NCBI GenBank assembly: GCA_963169755.1
Contig: CAUJFC010000108.1
Coordinates: forward strand, 1 to 36,534
Length of the DNA: 36,534 bases
Direction of reading: 5' to 3'
DNA from: Actinomycetota bacterium
Lineage (GTDB): Bacteria > Actinomycetota > Acidimicrobiia > Acidimicrobiales > Iamiaceae
Shown here piece by piece: positions 1-8,154 of this stretch. Each line of letters starts with the position of its first letter. Positions within the stretch are counted from its first letter, which is position 1. The translations under genes were made by a program, and so were the position numbers. The notes below the pieces were generated by a model, which was given only the letters and a program-made list of their open reading frames with translations, did not search any database and was not told where the DNA came from.

Positions 1-1
1 G

Positions 2-283
2 GCCGCGGGAGGCACCGTGCTCGACCCCGAAGTGGTTTGCAGCCTGCTCGGCGGGCGTGCTGTCGCCGATCGGCTCGCCCGGCTTTCCCGGCGTGAGCGT
101 GAGGTGCTGGACCTGATCGCTCAGGGGCTCTCGAACGCTGCCATCGCTGAGCGCCTCGTCATCGACATCAAGACCGTGGAGACCCACGTGGCCCACATCA
201 TGGTGAAGCTCGACCTGCTCCCCTCCCCCGACGAGCACCGCCGCGTCCTCGCCGTGCTGACCTGGCTCCGCTCGACGACCTGA
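2..283 (+). CDS. Response regulator C-terminus (LuxR/NarL-type HTH), 5' truncated by window edge
   Basis: Only the DNA-binding end of a NarL/FixJ-type response regulator is visible. The reading frame is open from base 2, so the GTG at 17 is probably internal: the residues before it (GGT) match the GGTAIDPEV stretch of the full-length regulator at 1507-2175. The LuxR-type helix-turn-helix is clear (LSRREREVLDLIAQGLSNAAIAERLVI, then KTVETHVAHI), followed by the same tail seen in that neighbour (HRRVLAVLTWLR). The two genes are therefore paralogues on opposite strands. The receiver domain and any partner kinase lie outside the window. The gene ends before the strong hairpin at 457-497. Confidence 0.85.
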   Translation, partial: AAGGTVLDPEVVCSLLGGRAVADRLARLSRREREVLDLIAQGLSNAAIAERLVIDIKTVETHVAHIMVKLDLLPSPDEHRRVLAVLTWLRSTT

Positions 284-456
284 CCTGCGACAGAACTCGA
301 CGTCAGCTAGCGGAAGCCGTGGCCGCGGCCCTGGTCCAGAACTCGTCCTCGGCGCGTTGGTCCAAGGGAGAACTCAGAACTCGGCCACTCGGCCCGCGTC
401 GAACCTCGCCAGGGCCACGACCTGCCGGGAGAACCGGGTGTCGCCCAGATAGGAGC

Positions 457-497
457 CCGGTAGGGGCCCGTGTCCAATGGCACGCGGCCCCTACCGG
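457..497. terminator. Strong hairpin, probable bidirectional terminator
   Basis: A perfect 12-bp inverted repeat (CCGGTAGGGGCC at 457-468 and its complement at 486-497) continues inward as a 4-bp CGTG/CACG stem across a single bulged base, with an 8-nt loop. It lies between two convergent genes, the response regulator fragment (+) and the lipoprotein (-). Neither side has a clear U-tract, which is common in high-GC actinobacteria, so function rests on position and stem strength. Confidence 0.55.
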
Positions 498-507
498 CCG
501 TAGTTGG

Positions 508-1389
508 TCAGGCGACCGTGAAGGTCTCGACCATGCCCTGGGTGAAGTGGGGTGGTCCGTCGCCTTCGCCCTCGGCGGTGGTGCCGACGGGGATCGGGCA
601 GAACGCCACGTACTCACCGGGGGTGAGTTCTCCCATGCCGTAATCCGAGTCGCCCGGTTCGGTCCAGACGCTCACCATCTGGTCGAAGGAGTTGGGGAAG
701 TCCTCCTCGCCCTCGATCGCCTCGAAGGCCTCCTGGGCGGAACTCTCGACGTCGTCCTTCTTGCGGGCGACGATCATCAGGTGGGGCTCGGCGCCCTCGT
801 TGGTCATCTCGATGCTGACCAGCCCGGCCTCGGTCGGCAGGTCACCGGTGAAGTGGAAGTCGCCCGCTGTCACCTCGACCTTTGTCAGGTCGCAGTTCGC
901 CAGATCGAACTCGTGGGCCGCTGTTTCGGCGGCGCCCACATCCTCGGTCTCGAACGCCGAGGCGTCTCCCGAGTCCTTCACCTTGCCGAAGGCCGCCACC
1001 AGCACCGCGACGTGCTCGTGGAGCTCGGTGGGCGCCGCGGCCGCGAGATCGGCGACGATCGGTGCCGCGTCATCGAGCGCCACGGCGAACCCTTCGGCGT
1101 CCTCGGGGTCGATCGACTGGAAGATCTGGTCGAGCTTCACCGATGCATCGCAGTAGGCGTCGAGGTCACCCCCACCGTCAGTTCCCCCGTCACCGGCGTC
1201 GGGAGCCGTCGCGGTCGTGGTGGTCGACTTGGATGCCTCGTCGTCCGAGCTGCACGCGGCCGTGCCGATCAACAGCCCAGCGGCCAGCAGGACCGCAGTT
1301 CCCCTCCGGACCTGGCGGCGCGCCGCCACCGGAGCCCCGAGAAGGGCGCCATAGTTCATCGCACCGTCGAGTGCTGGGCGGTCGGACAT
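508..1389 (-). CDS. Lipoprotein with cupredoxin-like C-terminal domain
   Basis: A secreted lipoprotein of about 293 residues. The start at 1389 is chosen over the longer ORF because CTGGAGG lies a few bases upstream of this ATG. The N-terminus is basic (ARRQVRRG), followed by a hydrophobic stretch and the lipobox GTAAC (Cys about 46), then a Ser/Thr/Gly-rich linker. Residues about 75-165 are acidic and helical and not recognised. The last 110 residues look like a cupredoxin fold: beta-rich, with PHLMIV, an LTPGEYVAFCPIP strand, and PHFTQGM before the terminal beta strand. His, Cys, His and Met could form a type 1 copper site, but the Cys-His loop is much longer than usual, so metal binding is uncertain. 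It is monocistronic and sits downstream of the two-component operon on the same strand. Confidence 0.75.
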   Translation of the reverse strand: MSDRPALDGAMNYGALLGAPVAARRQVRRGTAVLLAAGLLIGTAACSSDDEASKSTTTTATAPDAGDGGTDGGGDLDAYCDASVKLDQIFQSIDPEDAEGFAVALDDAAPIVADLAAAAPTELHEHVAVLVAAFGKVKDSGDASAFETEDVGAAETAAHEFDLANCDLTKVEVTAGDFHFTGDLPTEAGLVSIEMTNEGAEPHLMIVARKKDDVESSAQEAFEAIEGEEDFPNSFDQMVSVWTEPGDSDYGMGELTPGEYVAFCPIPVGTTAEGEGDGPPHFTQGMVETFTVA

Positions 1390-1506
1390 CGATCCTCCAG
1401 AGCCGGTACCGCACCGACCTGGCGCGGACGGACCCACCTGCGATCGTGATCGAGGGCGAGGGGGTCGTCATCGGAGCCACCCCCGGTCACCGTTCAGGGT
1501 TTCCCC

Positions 1507-2175
1507 CTACCCTCCGTCGGGCCTGCCCTCGACGTCGCGCAGCCAGGTCAGAACGGCGAGGACACGGCGGTTGTCGTCTTCGGCGGGAGGAAGGTCGAGC
1601 TTGGCGAAGATCGTGCTCACGTAGCCCTCGACGGTCTTGAGCCCCACCGAGAGGTGCCGGGCCACCGACGCGTTCGACCGACCCTCGGCCATCAGTCGCA
1701 GTACGTCGCGCTCGCGCTCGGTCAGGCGGTCGAGCGGCCCGGTCGGACGACGGGCGGCGACAAGGTGGGAGATCACCTCGGGATCGATAGCGGTTCCCCC
1801 GGTGCCAACACGTCGCACCGCGTCGAGGAAGTCGTCGACCGCCGTGACCCGGTCCTTCAGCAGGTAGCCGAGCCCGGCACCCGGCCGCTCGAACAGGTCC
1901 AAAGCCCGTCCCGCGTGTACGTACTGCGACAGGAGAAGGACCGCGACGGCCGGGTGGTCACGTCGGAGTTCGGCTGCCGCGGCCAGGCCCTCGTCGGTGT
2001 GGGTCGGTGGCATGCGGATGTCGACGATGCACAGGTCGGGTGCGTCGGTGGCGACGGTTTCGATGAGGGTCCTCCCGTCGCCGACGGTGGCGACCACGTC
2101 GAAGGAGGCCTCGCGCAGGAGCTGCGCGAGGCCTTCGCGCAGCAACGTGCTGTCATCGGCTATCACGACGCGCAT
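1507..2175 (-). CDS. NarL/LuxR-family response regulator
   Basis: A full-length 222-residue response regulator. The receiver domain (about 1-120) has the acidic pair D7/D8, phosphoacceptor D52 in DLCIVDIRMPP, S83 in LLLSQY and K107 in YLLKDRV. The LuxR-type HTH (about 150-210) carries LTERERDVLRLMAEGRSN and KTVEGYVSTIFAKL. The start ATG at 2175 overlaps the end of the histidine kinase gene by 13 nt, implying translational coupling. The kinase upstream is a HisKA_3/NarX-type enzyme, the usual partner for this class. Targets are unknown. The C-terminal half is clearly paralogous to the fragment at 2-283. Confidence 0.95.
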   Translation of the reverse strand: MRVVIADDSTLLREGLAQLLREASFDVVATVGDGRTLIETVATDAPDLCIVDIRMPPTHTDEGLAAAAELRRDHPAVAVLLLSQYVHAGRALDLFERPGAGLGYLLKDRVTAVDDFLDAVRRVGTGGTAIDPEVISHLVAARRPTGPLDRLTERERDVLRLMAEGRSNASVARHLSVGLKTVEGYVSTIFAKLDLPPAEDDNRRVLAVLTWLRDVEGRPDGG

Positions 2176-4160
2176 GGCAACTCCGCTCGTAGCACGGTCC
2201 CGGGCCGTCCGGCGCCGACGTCGAGGGCGCCTCCGATGGCCGCGACCCGATCCCTTAGGCCCTGGAGTCCGCCGCCATCACGCTCGTGCGCCCCGCCGCG
2301 CCCGTCATCGCGTACCTCGACGACGAGCCGGTCGCCTTCCCGGGCGACCGTGACCTCCACGCGAGAAGGCGAGGCGTGCTTCATCGCGTTGGTCAGGCCT
2401 TCGCACACGAGGAACCAGGTGGTGGACTCGACATCCACCGGGAAGCGCCCACCGACGACGTCGAGGTCGACGGGCACCGGCAGCTCGGCGGTGGCGGTCC
2501 GCAACGCCACCGCCAGGCCCTCGTCGTGGAGGACGGCGGGGAGCAGGCCCTGGGTGAGTGCCCGCAGTTCGTCGATCACCAGATGGACCTCGTCGACGGC
2601 CCGGTCCAACCCTTCGGTCGCACCGTGGGGATCGTCGACCGATCGGCGCTGGATCATCCGGAGGCGCAACGCCAGCGCCACGAGACGCTGCTGGGCGCCG
2701 TCGTGCAGATCACGCTCGATGCGCCGACGCTCGCGGTCGCCGGCCGCGGCCAGGCGGGAGCGGGATCGCTCGACCTCGGAGAGTTGGACAGCGGCCCCCG
2801 CCCGGAGTCCGCCGTTCTCCATGCACAGCGCGCCGGCCGCCAGCGCGGCGGCCACGAGCGTGGGCTCGGCGGCAGCGAGCGCACCGTCCAATTCGATCTC
2901 GGCCACGCGGCGACCGGCGATCTCGACGCCGTGAATCACCCGGTGGGGCAGGGCCGTCACCTCGTCGACGGATTCAGGCACGGGCACAGGTGCACCGCGG
3001 TGATCGACGCGATCGCCCGACGGCAGCACGTAGGTGACCGTGAGGCTCGGGTCGCCCACCGCTGTGCGCAGTTCATCCTCCATCTCGGCAGTGTCGATCT
3101 CCCCGTCGCGCAGATGGCGAGCCGCGGCGTCGACTCGACGAACCGCCTCCCACCCCCGACGGTCGAAGCGGCGGTCGATCGCACGTTGGGCGATGCGCCG
3201 CAACGGCGAGAACGCCAGGGCCGCCGCCAGGGTGGCGACAGCCACGGGAACCGACGACCGAGCCCCGACGGCGTCCACCGCGGTCCCCACCGCGACTACG
3301 ACAGTGAAGTAGACCGCCGCGAGCATGACCGATAGAAGGGCGTAGCGAGCCGCTACCCGCACGATCGCGTCGGCCCCGAACAACGAGCTTCGGCGCATCG
3401 CCACCATCAGGCCCGTCACCAGTGGGATGGCGGCCACGTACTGCACCCAGGGTCCCAGGTACGCGTAGCCGGGCACCAGCAGCGAGACCGTCGCGGTGAT
3501 CCCCAGCACCGCCCAGGCGAGCTGCTGGCGTCGCTCGCCGTTGGCGCGTACGTAACGAACCAGGATCGAACCCAGGCCGACGACCCAGGCGAGCGAGGCG
3601 ATCTGGTCGGCGGCGAGCACGATGCCTAGCCCGGTGGGCACGGGTTCCGGAACGACGTCGTCGACCATGTACCCCTCCAGCACGGGACCCCGGATGGTCC
3701 AACTGGCAACGGCGCCTACCAACAGGCCGAGCGCCAGCAGCACGAACAGGCTCCAGGTCAGTCGCCTTGCCCATCGCCCGGATGCGACGGCCCCGGTGGG
3801 GAAGATAAGGAACGTGACCGCTCCGGTTGCGAACGCAGTGGACCCGGCGACACCTGCGACCCACTCGAGAACATCCGCACCAGCGCCGGTGGATCGGATG
3901 GCGAGCGCGACCAGCAGCCCCGTGACCGCCATGCCAGCGCCAGAGGTGCCGAGGGTCCAGCCGACGGCTTGGCGGGGTTGGTGGTCAAGGATCACCAGGG
4001 CCGTCACGATCAGGATCACCCCGTTGGTGGCCCCGAGGAGCGGCGGCCCGGTGACGCCCGGGTGGTCGTCGACGAGAGCGAGGAGGAAACCGGCGAAGCC
4101 GACGGAGGCCGATACCCCCGCCGCGACCCACGCGGCGACCCGCATGCCGCGTTCGCTCAC
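2163..4160 (-). CDS. Membrane sensor histidine kinase (HisKA_3 / HATPase_c)
   Basis: A sensor kinase of about 665 residues when started at GTG 4160. ATG 4145 is an alternative. The longer ORF to 4397 only reads through the overlapping upstream gene in another frame. The N-terminal half contains about nine hydrophobic segments with short loops and no large extracellular sensor, so it probably senses within the membrane. The kinase core has the HisKA_3 box ERRRIERDLHDGAQQRLVAL (phosphoacceptor His about 486) and a C-terminal ATPase with CEGLTNAMKHA, DDGRGG and GLQGLRDRVAAIGG. The GTG lies 7 nt after the stop of the upstream membrane protein gene, and the 3' end overlaps the response regulator start, so the three genes form one operon. 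The signal is unknown. Confidence 0.9.
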   Translation of the reverse strand: MSERGMRVAAWVAAGVSASVGFAGFLLALVDDHPGVTGPPLLGATNGVILIVTALVILDHQPRQAVGWTLGTSGAGMAVTGLLVALAIRSTGAGADVLEWVAGVAGSTAFATGAVTFLIFPTGAVASGRWARRLTWSLFVLLALGLLVGAVASWTIRGPVLEGYMVDDVVPEPVPTGLGIVLAADQIASLAWVVGLGSILVRYVRANGERRQQLAWAVLGITATVSLLVPGYAYLGPWVQYVAAIPLVTGLMVAMRRSSLFGADAIVRVAARYALLSVMLAAVYFTVVVAVGTAVDAVGARSSVPVAVATLAAALAFSPLRRIAQRAIDRRFDRRGWEAVRRVDAAARHLRDGEIDTAEMEDELRTAVGDPSLTVTYVLPSGDRVDHRGAPVPVPESVDEVTALPHRVIHGVEIAGRRVAEIELDGALAAAEPTLVAAALAAGALCMENGGLRAGAAVQLSEVERSRSRLAAAGDRERRRIERDLHDGAQQRLVALALRLRMIQRRSVDDPHGATEGLDRAVDEVHLVIDELRALTQGLLPAVLHDEGLAVALRTATAELPVPVDLDVVGGRFPVDVESTTWFLVCEGLTNAMKHASPSRVEVTVAREGDRLVVEVRDDGRGGAHERDGGGLQGLRDRVAAIGGALDVGAGRPGTVLRAELPCAS

Positions 4161-4167
4161 CGCCAGA

Positions 4168-4815
4168 TCATCCCACGGCTCGAGGCCGGACGACGGCGAC
4201 GCCCAGGGCCACGGCCGCGAGCACGCCGACCACCAGCACCACCAGCCGCACCGGCCCGCCCACCGTGACCTGCGCGACACCCAGGCACGCGGCTGCCACA
4301 GCCCCGGCACGGTCGCCGGGCCGACACCGCCAGAGCGACACGGCGAGGACGATCCCCCCGCCCAACCCGAGGAAAGACAAGATCGACGCAGCTCCAACGA
4401 AGTCGATCGCGCGGGAGACGTCCGCGTCGGAGACCGAGGTCGACGAGCTCGTGGATGTCGCCCAGGCGCCGAGGACGCCGATGGCGACGGTGGACAGCTC
4501 CCCGGCCGCGAGGACCCATCCGGCGGTGCGGCCCACCCGTGTCCAAGCGCGGAGCCGCAAGGAGGTCAGCACCACAGCAGCGACGAGGACGGCGGCCAGC
4601 ACCACCAGCAGCGAGCCGATCATCGCCGCACCGGTGCCGGCCGCCAGGTCAGACCGGTAGGAGGTGACATCGTCAGCGATCGGGACCCAGAGCACCCGGC
4701 TGGCGAGGAGGACGACGGCAGCCGAGATGCCCAGGGCGGCGTCGCGTCGAGAGGTGGTGGCAGACAGGTCGGAGGTCATCGTCGCAACGATGCCAACCAA
4801 TGCGCCTCCCGTCAC
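4168..4815 (-). CDS. Multi-pass membrane protein heading the two-component operon
   Basis: An integral membrane protein of up to 215 residues with about five hydrophobic segments. I do not recognise a family. It lies directly upstream of the histidine kinase with a 7-nt gap and is likely co-transcribed, so it may be an accessory sensor or a protein acting on the same signal. The start is unclear. The GTG at 4815 has GGAGG about 15 nt upstream, a TTG at 4800 follows GGGAGG closely, and the ATG at 4779 has no visible ribosome site. It is included as real because its codon pattern and hydrophobicity are consistent and the kinase starts right after its stop. Confidence 0.65.
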   Translation of the reverse strand: MTGGALVGIVATMTSDLSATTSRRDAALGISAAVVLLASRVLWVPIADDVTSYRSDLAAGTGAAMIGSLLVVLAAVLVAAVVLTSLRLRAWTRVGRTAGWVLAAGELSTVAIGVLGAWATSTSSSTSVSDADVSRAIDFVGAASILSFLGLGGGIVLAVSLWRCRPGDRAGAVAAACLGVAQVTVGGPVRLVVLVVGVLAAVALGVAVVRPRAVG

Positions 4816-4901
4816 CCGAGCCGGTCCGGGCCTCCACCCCAGGGGAAACCCTCCTTTCGAGATCGATCACCCAAGGAGCCGCGGACCGGCGACCTTGCAG
4901 A

Positions 4902-5577
4902 TCACGGCGCAAGCACACGCAGTGGGCAGGTGATGGTCCCATCGTCGAGGGTGACGACCCGGGCCCGTGCCGGTCACGACGAGTCGGAACGACGGCTCGC
5001 CCACCGCACCGGTGTCGATCTGAGCGACGGCCTCATGAAGCGATGCCGCACCAGTGACCATCTGTGGCCCGCCGAGCTCGACCTCGATGGCGCCCCATCG
5101 TCCGTCAGGCAAGATGATCACGGCGTCGATCTCCTTGCCGTTCGAATCGCGGTACTGCCGGACCTCGCCACCGAGAGCCGCGGCGTGGACGGAGAGATCG
5201 TGAAGAACGTCGCCTCGGATGCCACGGATCGAGCAAGAGCGACGATCAGTCGTCGGATCACGTCCGGACCGTGGCGGACATCGGCAAGGCGGTGGATGTC
5301 GGTGCGGCCGACGTCGTCGACGTAGGAGCGCAGGCGTGCTGCCGATCGATCGACCTCGAGGTCCACGAGGGCAGGAAACCCGGGACGGAGTACGCCGTCG
5401 ATCACGGCATCGAGCTCTGGGGAAGCATCGAGGTCCGTGGGGGGATGATCCCCATCGAACAAGGACTTCAGGCTCGCCGCGGTCGAAGAGTGTTCGAGCT
5501 TTTCCCGCTGGGGGAGCTGCCGAAGCCGAGGTCGCGGGCCCGCAGATCGGGATCTCCCGTAACAGGGACCAGGGTTA
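4902..5577 (-). pseudogene. Decayed DUF4143-type ATPase (C-terminal half, frameshifted)
   Basis: Two ORF fragments on the minus strand together recall the DUF4143 part of AAA ATPases: PGFPALVDLEVDRSAARLRSYV, then TDIHRLADVRH, then, in another frame, VRQYRDSNGKEIDAVIILPD and GRWGAIEVELGG. The last piece is the PD-(D/E)XK-like C-terminal domain with the expected acidic and E-V-(K/L) positions. A second shift near 4945-4975 is needed to reach the natural end (TLDDGTITCPLR, then a TGA at 4904). The Walker-containing N-terminal half is absent. At least two frame disruptions make it non-functional. Family members often occur singly on islands. An intact but different homologue lies at 8155-9405. 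Confidence 0.75.
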
Positions 5578-5653
5578 GCCCGGATGCGGCGGAGCGACGT
5601 CGGGGCACATCATCACTTCAGCCGTCCGATGCATCGCAGACCAGGAGCATGAC

Positions 5654-6103
5654 ATGACCACCGAAGGAACCAACGGGTCCATGACCGAGGCCGAGTTGCT
5701 GTCCCTGGCCAGGCAGGTGATCGAGGCCGTCAACGAGCGAGACCTCGACCTCGCGATGTCCAAGCTCGCGCCCGGCTACGTCGCGGAGTGGCCCGACGCC
5801 ACCCTCGAGCGCGACGCCTCTATCGAGCGCGAGATCGTGATGATGACTGGCATTCCCGACACCCGCTTCGAGATCGGCGCTGCCACGATGCTCGCGGACG
5901 GCCGGGTCCTGGTGGAGGCGACCGTCAAGGGGACCCACACCGGCGAGTTGGTGCTCCCCTTCGGGGTGACCCTCCCGCCGACCGGCCGCGAGCTGTCGTT
6001 GCCGTTCGACTTCGTCATGACATTCGCGGATGGCCTGCTCGCCCACGAGCGTCTCCGCTTCGACCACCACGTCCTCATCCACCAACTCGGCGGCACCGAC
6101 TGA
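5654..6103 (+). CDS. SnoaL-like / NTF2-fold ester cyclase family protein
   Basis: A cytoplasmic 149-residue protein with the layout of SnoaL-like (NTF2-fold) proteins: an N-terminal helix LLSLARQVIEAVNERDLDLAMSKLAPGYVAEW, a central beta region with GTHTGEL and PPTGREL, and a C-terminal strand pair GLLAHERLRFDHHVLIHQLG. The GTHTG and PTG motifs are typical of polyketide-cyclase-like or ester-cyclase members whose substrates are mostly unknown. AGGAG lies 6 nt upstream of the ATG, supporting this start. It stands alone between a pseudogene and a hydrolase-like lipoprotein 120 bp downstream. Confidence 0.8.
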   Translation: MTTEGTNGSMTEAELLSLARQVIEAVNERDLDLAMSKLAPGYVAEWPDATLERDASIEREIVMMTGIPDTRFEIGAATMLADGRVLVEATVKGTHTGELVLPFGVTLPPTGRELSLPFDFVMTFADGLLAHERLRFDHHVLIHQLGGTD

Positions 6104-6225
6104 CCCCTCGACGGCCGAACGTGCCCAGCAGGCGAGTAACCCCGAATGGTGTCTCGGCCCCTTGAGCTTCCGCCGCCCACCGCCGCCGCCTACCACCATC
6201 ATTTGCGAGCACTGGAACACGCACC

Positions 6226-7083
6226 ATGCCTTCCCTTCCCACCCGCGCCGCCTCGATCGCAGTGCTGCTGGCCCTCACCGTCGCATCGGGGGCATGCAGC
6301 GGAACCTCGGACGACGATGGAGCAGCCGCGACGACCACGGCCGTTGCGACGTCCAAGGCCGTTGCGACGACCATCTCCGGAACCTCGGCCACAGCGCAGC
6401 TGGTTGCTCCGGATACGGAGAGCTTCAAGATCGACGGTGGCACCGCGACCCTCGTGTGCAAGGGCTCCGGGCCGATGCCGATCATCTTCATTGCCGGGCC
6501 CGAGGACTCGATCGCACGATGGGACGTGCTGGTCGACGACCTCGGCCAGCAGGCGCTGGCATGCCGGTTCGCGCCCCCGACCGGCCCCGACGCTCCACTC
6601 GCAACCCCGACCCGCCAGGCCGACGCCCTGAGCCAAACGCTCGACGCGTCGGGACTCCGCGGACCCCACGTTCTCGTCGCTCACTCGCTGGGTTCCATCA
6701 CGGTGCGCCGCTTCGGCGATCGACATCCAGACCAACTTGCCGCAGCTCTTCTCCTCGACGGGACCACCCCCACCGCGCTCCTCGGACTCGACGAGGAACT
6801 CACTGAAGCGGGATGGGACCCCGACCCCACCCGAGCCGACGCCGAGGCGCCGGCATCGTGGCCCGACGTTCCCCTGACGGTCTTCGCCCGCGCCCCCACA
6901 CCTGCGCTCCGGGGCCGCGGCCCGGCGATCGCGGACTTTTTGACTGCGGGCCCGCAGTACTACCTCAGCCTCACCGATGACGCACGCCTAGTGCAGGTCG
7001 AGGGAACCGGGCAGTCGAGCAACCTCGGCACCACCCGCCAGGTGAGCAACGAGATCCTCCACCTTGCCGACCAGGTCAGCTAG
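6226..7083 (+). CDS. Alpha/beta-hydrolase-like lipoprotein, catalytic His apparently absent
   Basis: A 285-residue exported lipoprotein. It has a hydrophobic signal and lipobox ASGAC (Cys24), a Thr/Ala-rich linker, then an alpha/beta-hydrolase fold: PIIFIAGPED (strand and oxyanion region), a Ser nucleophile in VAHSLGS (S154), RRFGDRHPDQLAAALLLDG and a late strand LVQVEGTG. In active members the catalytic His normally follows that strand (GxGH). Here the equivalent reads GTGQSS, with Gln in place of His, so it may be inactive or use another residue. It would sit on the outer face of the membrane. The substrate is unknown. Confidence 0.8.
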   Translation: MPSLPTRAASIAVLLALTVASGACSGTSDDDGAAATTTAVATSKAVATTISGTSATAQLVAPDTESFKIDGGTATLVCKGSGPMPIIFIAGPEDSIARWDVLVDDLGQQALACRFAPPTGPDAPLATPTRQADALSQTLDASGLRGPHVLVAHSLGSITVRRFGDRHPDQLAAALLLDGTTPTALLGLDEELTEAGWDPDPTRADAEAPASWPDVPLTVFARAPTPALRGRGPAIADFLTAGPQYYLSLTDDARLVQVEGTGQSSNLGTTRQVSNEILHLADQVS

Positions 7084-7459
7084 GACCCAGCTCGTACCAA
7101 GAAGTGACGTGGTGAGATGCGCTGTGACCCAATCCAGGTCTGGCATGAGAAGCGCGCTTGTCTGATGGCGTCGTCGGGGAGCCGTCACCCCTTGAACTCG
7201 CCGTCGTCCATGAATTCGCGCTCGACGGCGATGAGGGCCTTGTGAAGAGCTGACTTTTTGACATCATCGGCCTCTGAGGCGATCCTACGGTTCTGACTCG
7301 GTCTGCCGGATCGGCGAGTGGATGCGGAGCCCAAGCCGAGGGTGATCAACGCAAGCGGCTGGCGAACGTGGGCAGCACGCCACGCAACGCCTGTAGCATT
7401 GCCTCTCGGGTGATGGGCGGTCTGGTCCGTTTGGCGGCAAGGGCATCCACTACAGAGGA

Positions 7460-7544
7460 CAGTGAGTTCCAGCAGCCAGTGCGCGGTGTCCGGCCATGTT
7501 GGCCGGTGCACTCACCTAACCGCACTGACTGCTGGAACTCACTG
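7460..7544. repeat. Large inverted repeat (24-bp arms with one mismatch, nested hairpin)
   Basis: The arms 7460-7483 and 7521-7544 are complementary except at one position, including a perfect 16-bp outer block around AGTGAGTTCCAGCAG. The loop of about 37 nt contains a second hairpin, CCGGCC-ATGTT-GGCCGG. A structure of this size could extrude as a cruciform, terminate transcription from both sides, or be the remnant of a small non-autonomous element. No coding sequence crosses it convincingly. Confidence 0.7.
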
Positions 7545-7671
7545 ACTCCACCTTCCCGCCCGATTGTGACGCAAACTACGACAGGCCCAACTTCGACGCA
7601 AGGATCTGTTCGATACTCGCATCAGAGGCCAAGTCCCCGGTGGTGGGTGCTGAGGGCCCGGGCCATGATTG

Positions 7672-7950
7672 CGACGTGGAACGTTTAGAGGTCACCGGCC
7701 CCTGGCCGGTGACGTCGAGCGAGTGCTCTTAGTCCGCGACACGCTGACTAGAGCCTCGATTCAGAGCTGCGCCGCAGCGCTTGCCGACGCGGGAGGCGAC
7801 GTCGTCCGTGCCGTCGTGCTCGGGCGCTACATCGACCCGGACTGGCCACCATCACGTGAGCTGCTCGACCGTCTCAGGGATCAGGGTCGGCATGACTCTT
7901 GCCCTGCGTGCGCCCCAGGCGTCGCCGGTCCGCCAGTGTCATTCACGTAG
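7672..7950 (+). pseudogene. Phosphoribosyltransferase-like C-terminal remnant
   Basis: The frame reads RVLLVRDTLTRASIQSCAAALADAGGDVVRAVVLGR. This matches the PRPP-binding loop region of type I phosphoribosyltransferases (LLVDDtxTTGaT...AaaLxxAGA), but the usual D-D-x-x-T-T-G pattern is changed to R-D-x-x-T-R-A. The continuation YIDPDWPPSRELLDRL then CPAC resembles the tail of an actinobacterial PRT-like family, as far as I recall it. The N-terminal half is missing and no start with a ribosome site is visible. A 10-bp hairpin at 7691-7713 interrupts the 5' side. I read it as a non-functional fragment. Confidence 0.5.
7691..7713. repeat. Perfect 10-bp hairpin
   Basis: GTCACCGGCC-CCT-GGCCGGTGAC is a perfect 10-bp stem with a 3-nt loop at the 5' side of the phosphoribosyltransferase-like remnant. 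It lacks a U-tract. It could be a terminator for material on either side or an operator relic. Confidence 0.5.
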
Positions 7951-8154
7951 GCACCGACTCAAGCTTCGCGTCTCGTCACACCTCGGGTGTACCAGACCAC
8001 ATGGCAGGCGACGAGAACTTCCAGGGTCGGTCAGTCCGGGAGGGCCGAGCCGCACAGCAGATGGCTGAACGGGGATGGAAGCTCGGTCTGTTTGGGGATC
8101 AATTGCTGGTCCAGATGGGGAGAAAGGGGTGGTCTGTTAGGGTAGTCTGCTGAG

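Larger units (their letters stand above)
7084..8154. other. About 1.1 kb without an intact gene; debris of several genes
   Basis: No full-length gene is credible here. The stretch holds a large inverted repeat (7460-7544), a hairpin (7691-7713), the tail of a phosphoribosyltransferase-like gene (7672-7950), and two short minus-strand open segments with protein-like composition: one ends ALIAVEREFMDDGEFKG at 7185, the other ends MLQALRGVLPTFASRLR near 7350. I cannot assign the last two to a family. The mixture suggests repeated insertion and deletion next to the tRNA-Lys integration site. Confidence 0.6.

Noticed and set aside
319-1640. Long plus-strand ORFs opposite the lipoprotein
   Set aside because: Arg/Gly/Pro-rich antisense shadows of a gene with a signal peptide and good ribosome site.
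4161-4397. N-terminal extension of the histidine kinase ORF
   Set aside because: It overlaps the membrane protein gene in another frame, has an odd Trp/Arg/Ser composition, and the kinase has a GTG right after that gene's stop.
7185-7511. 108-residue minus-strand ORF
   Set aside because: It crosses the large inverted repeat and has mixed composition. Only the last 30 residues look protein-like and no family is recognisable.
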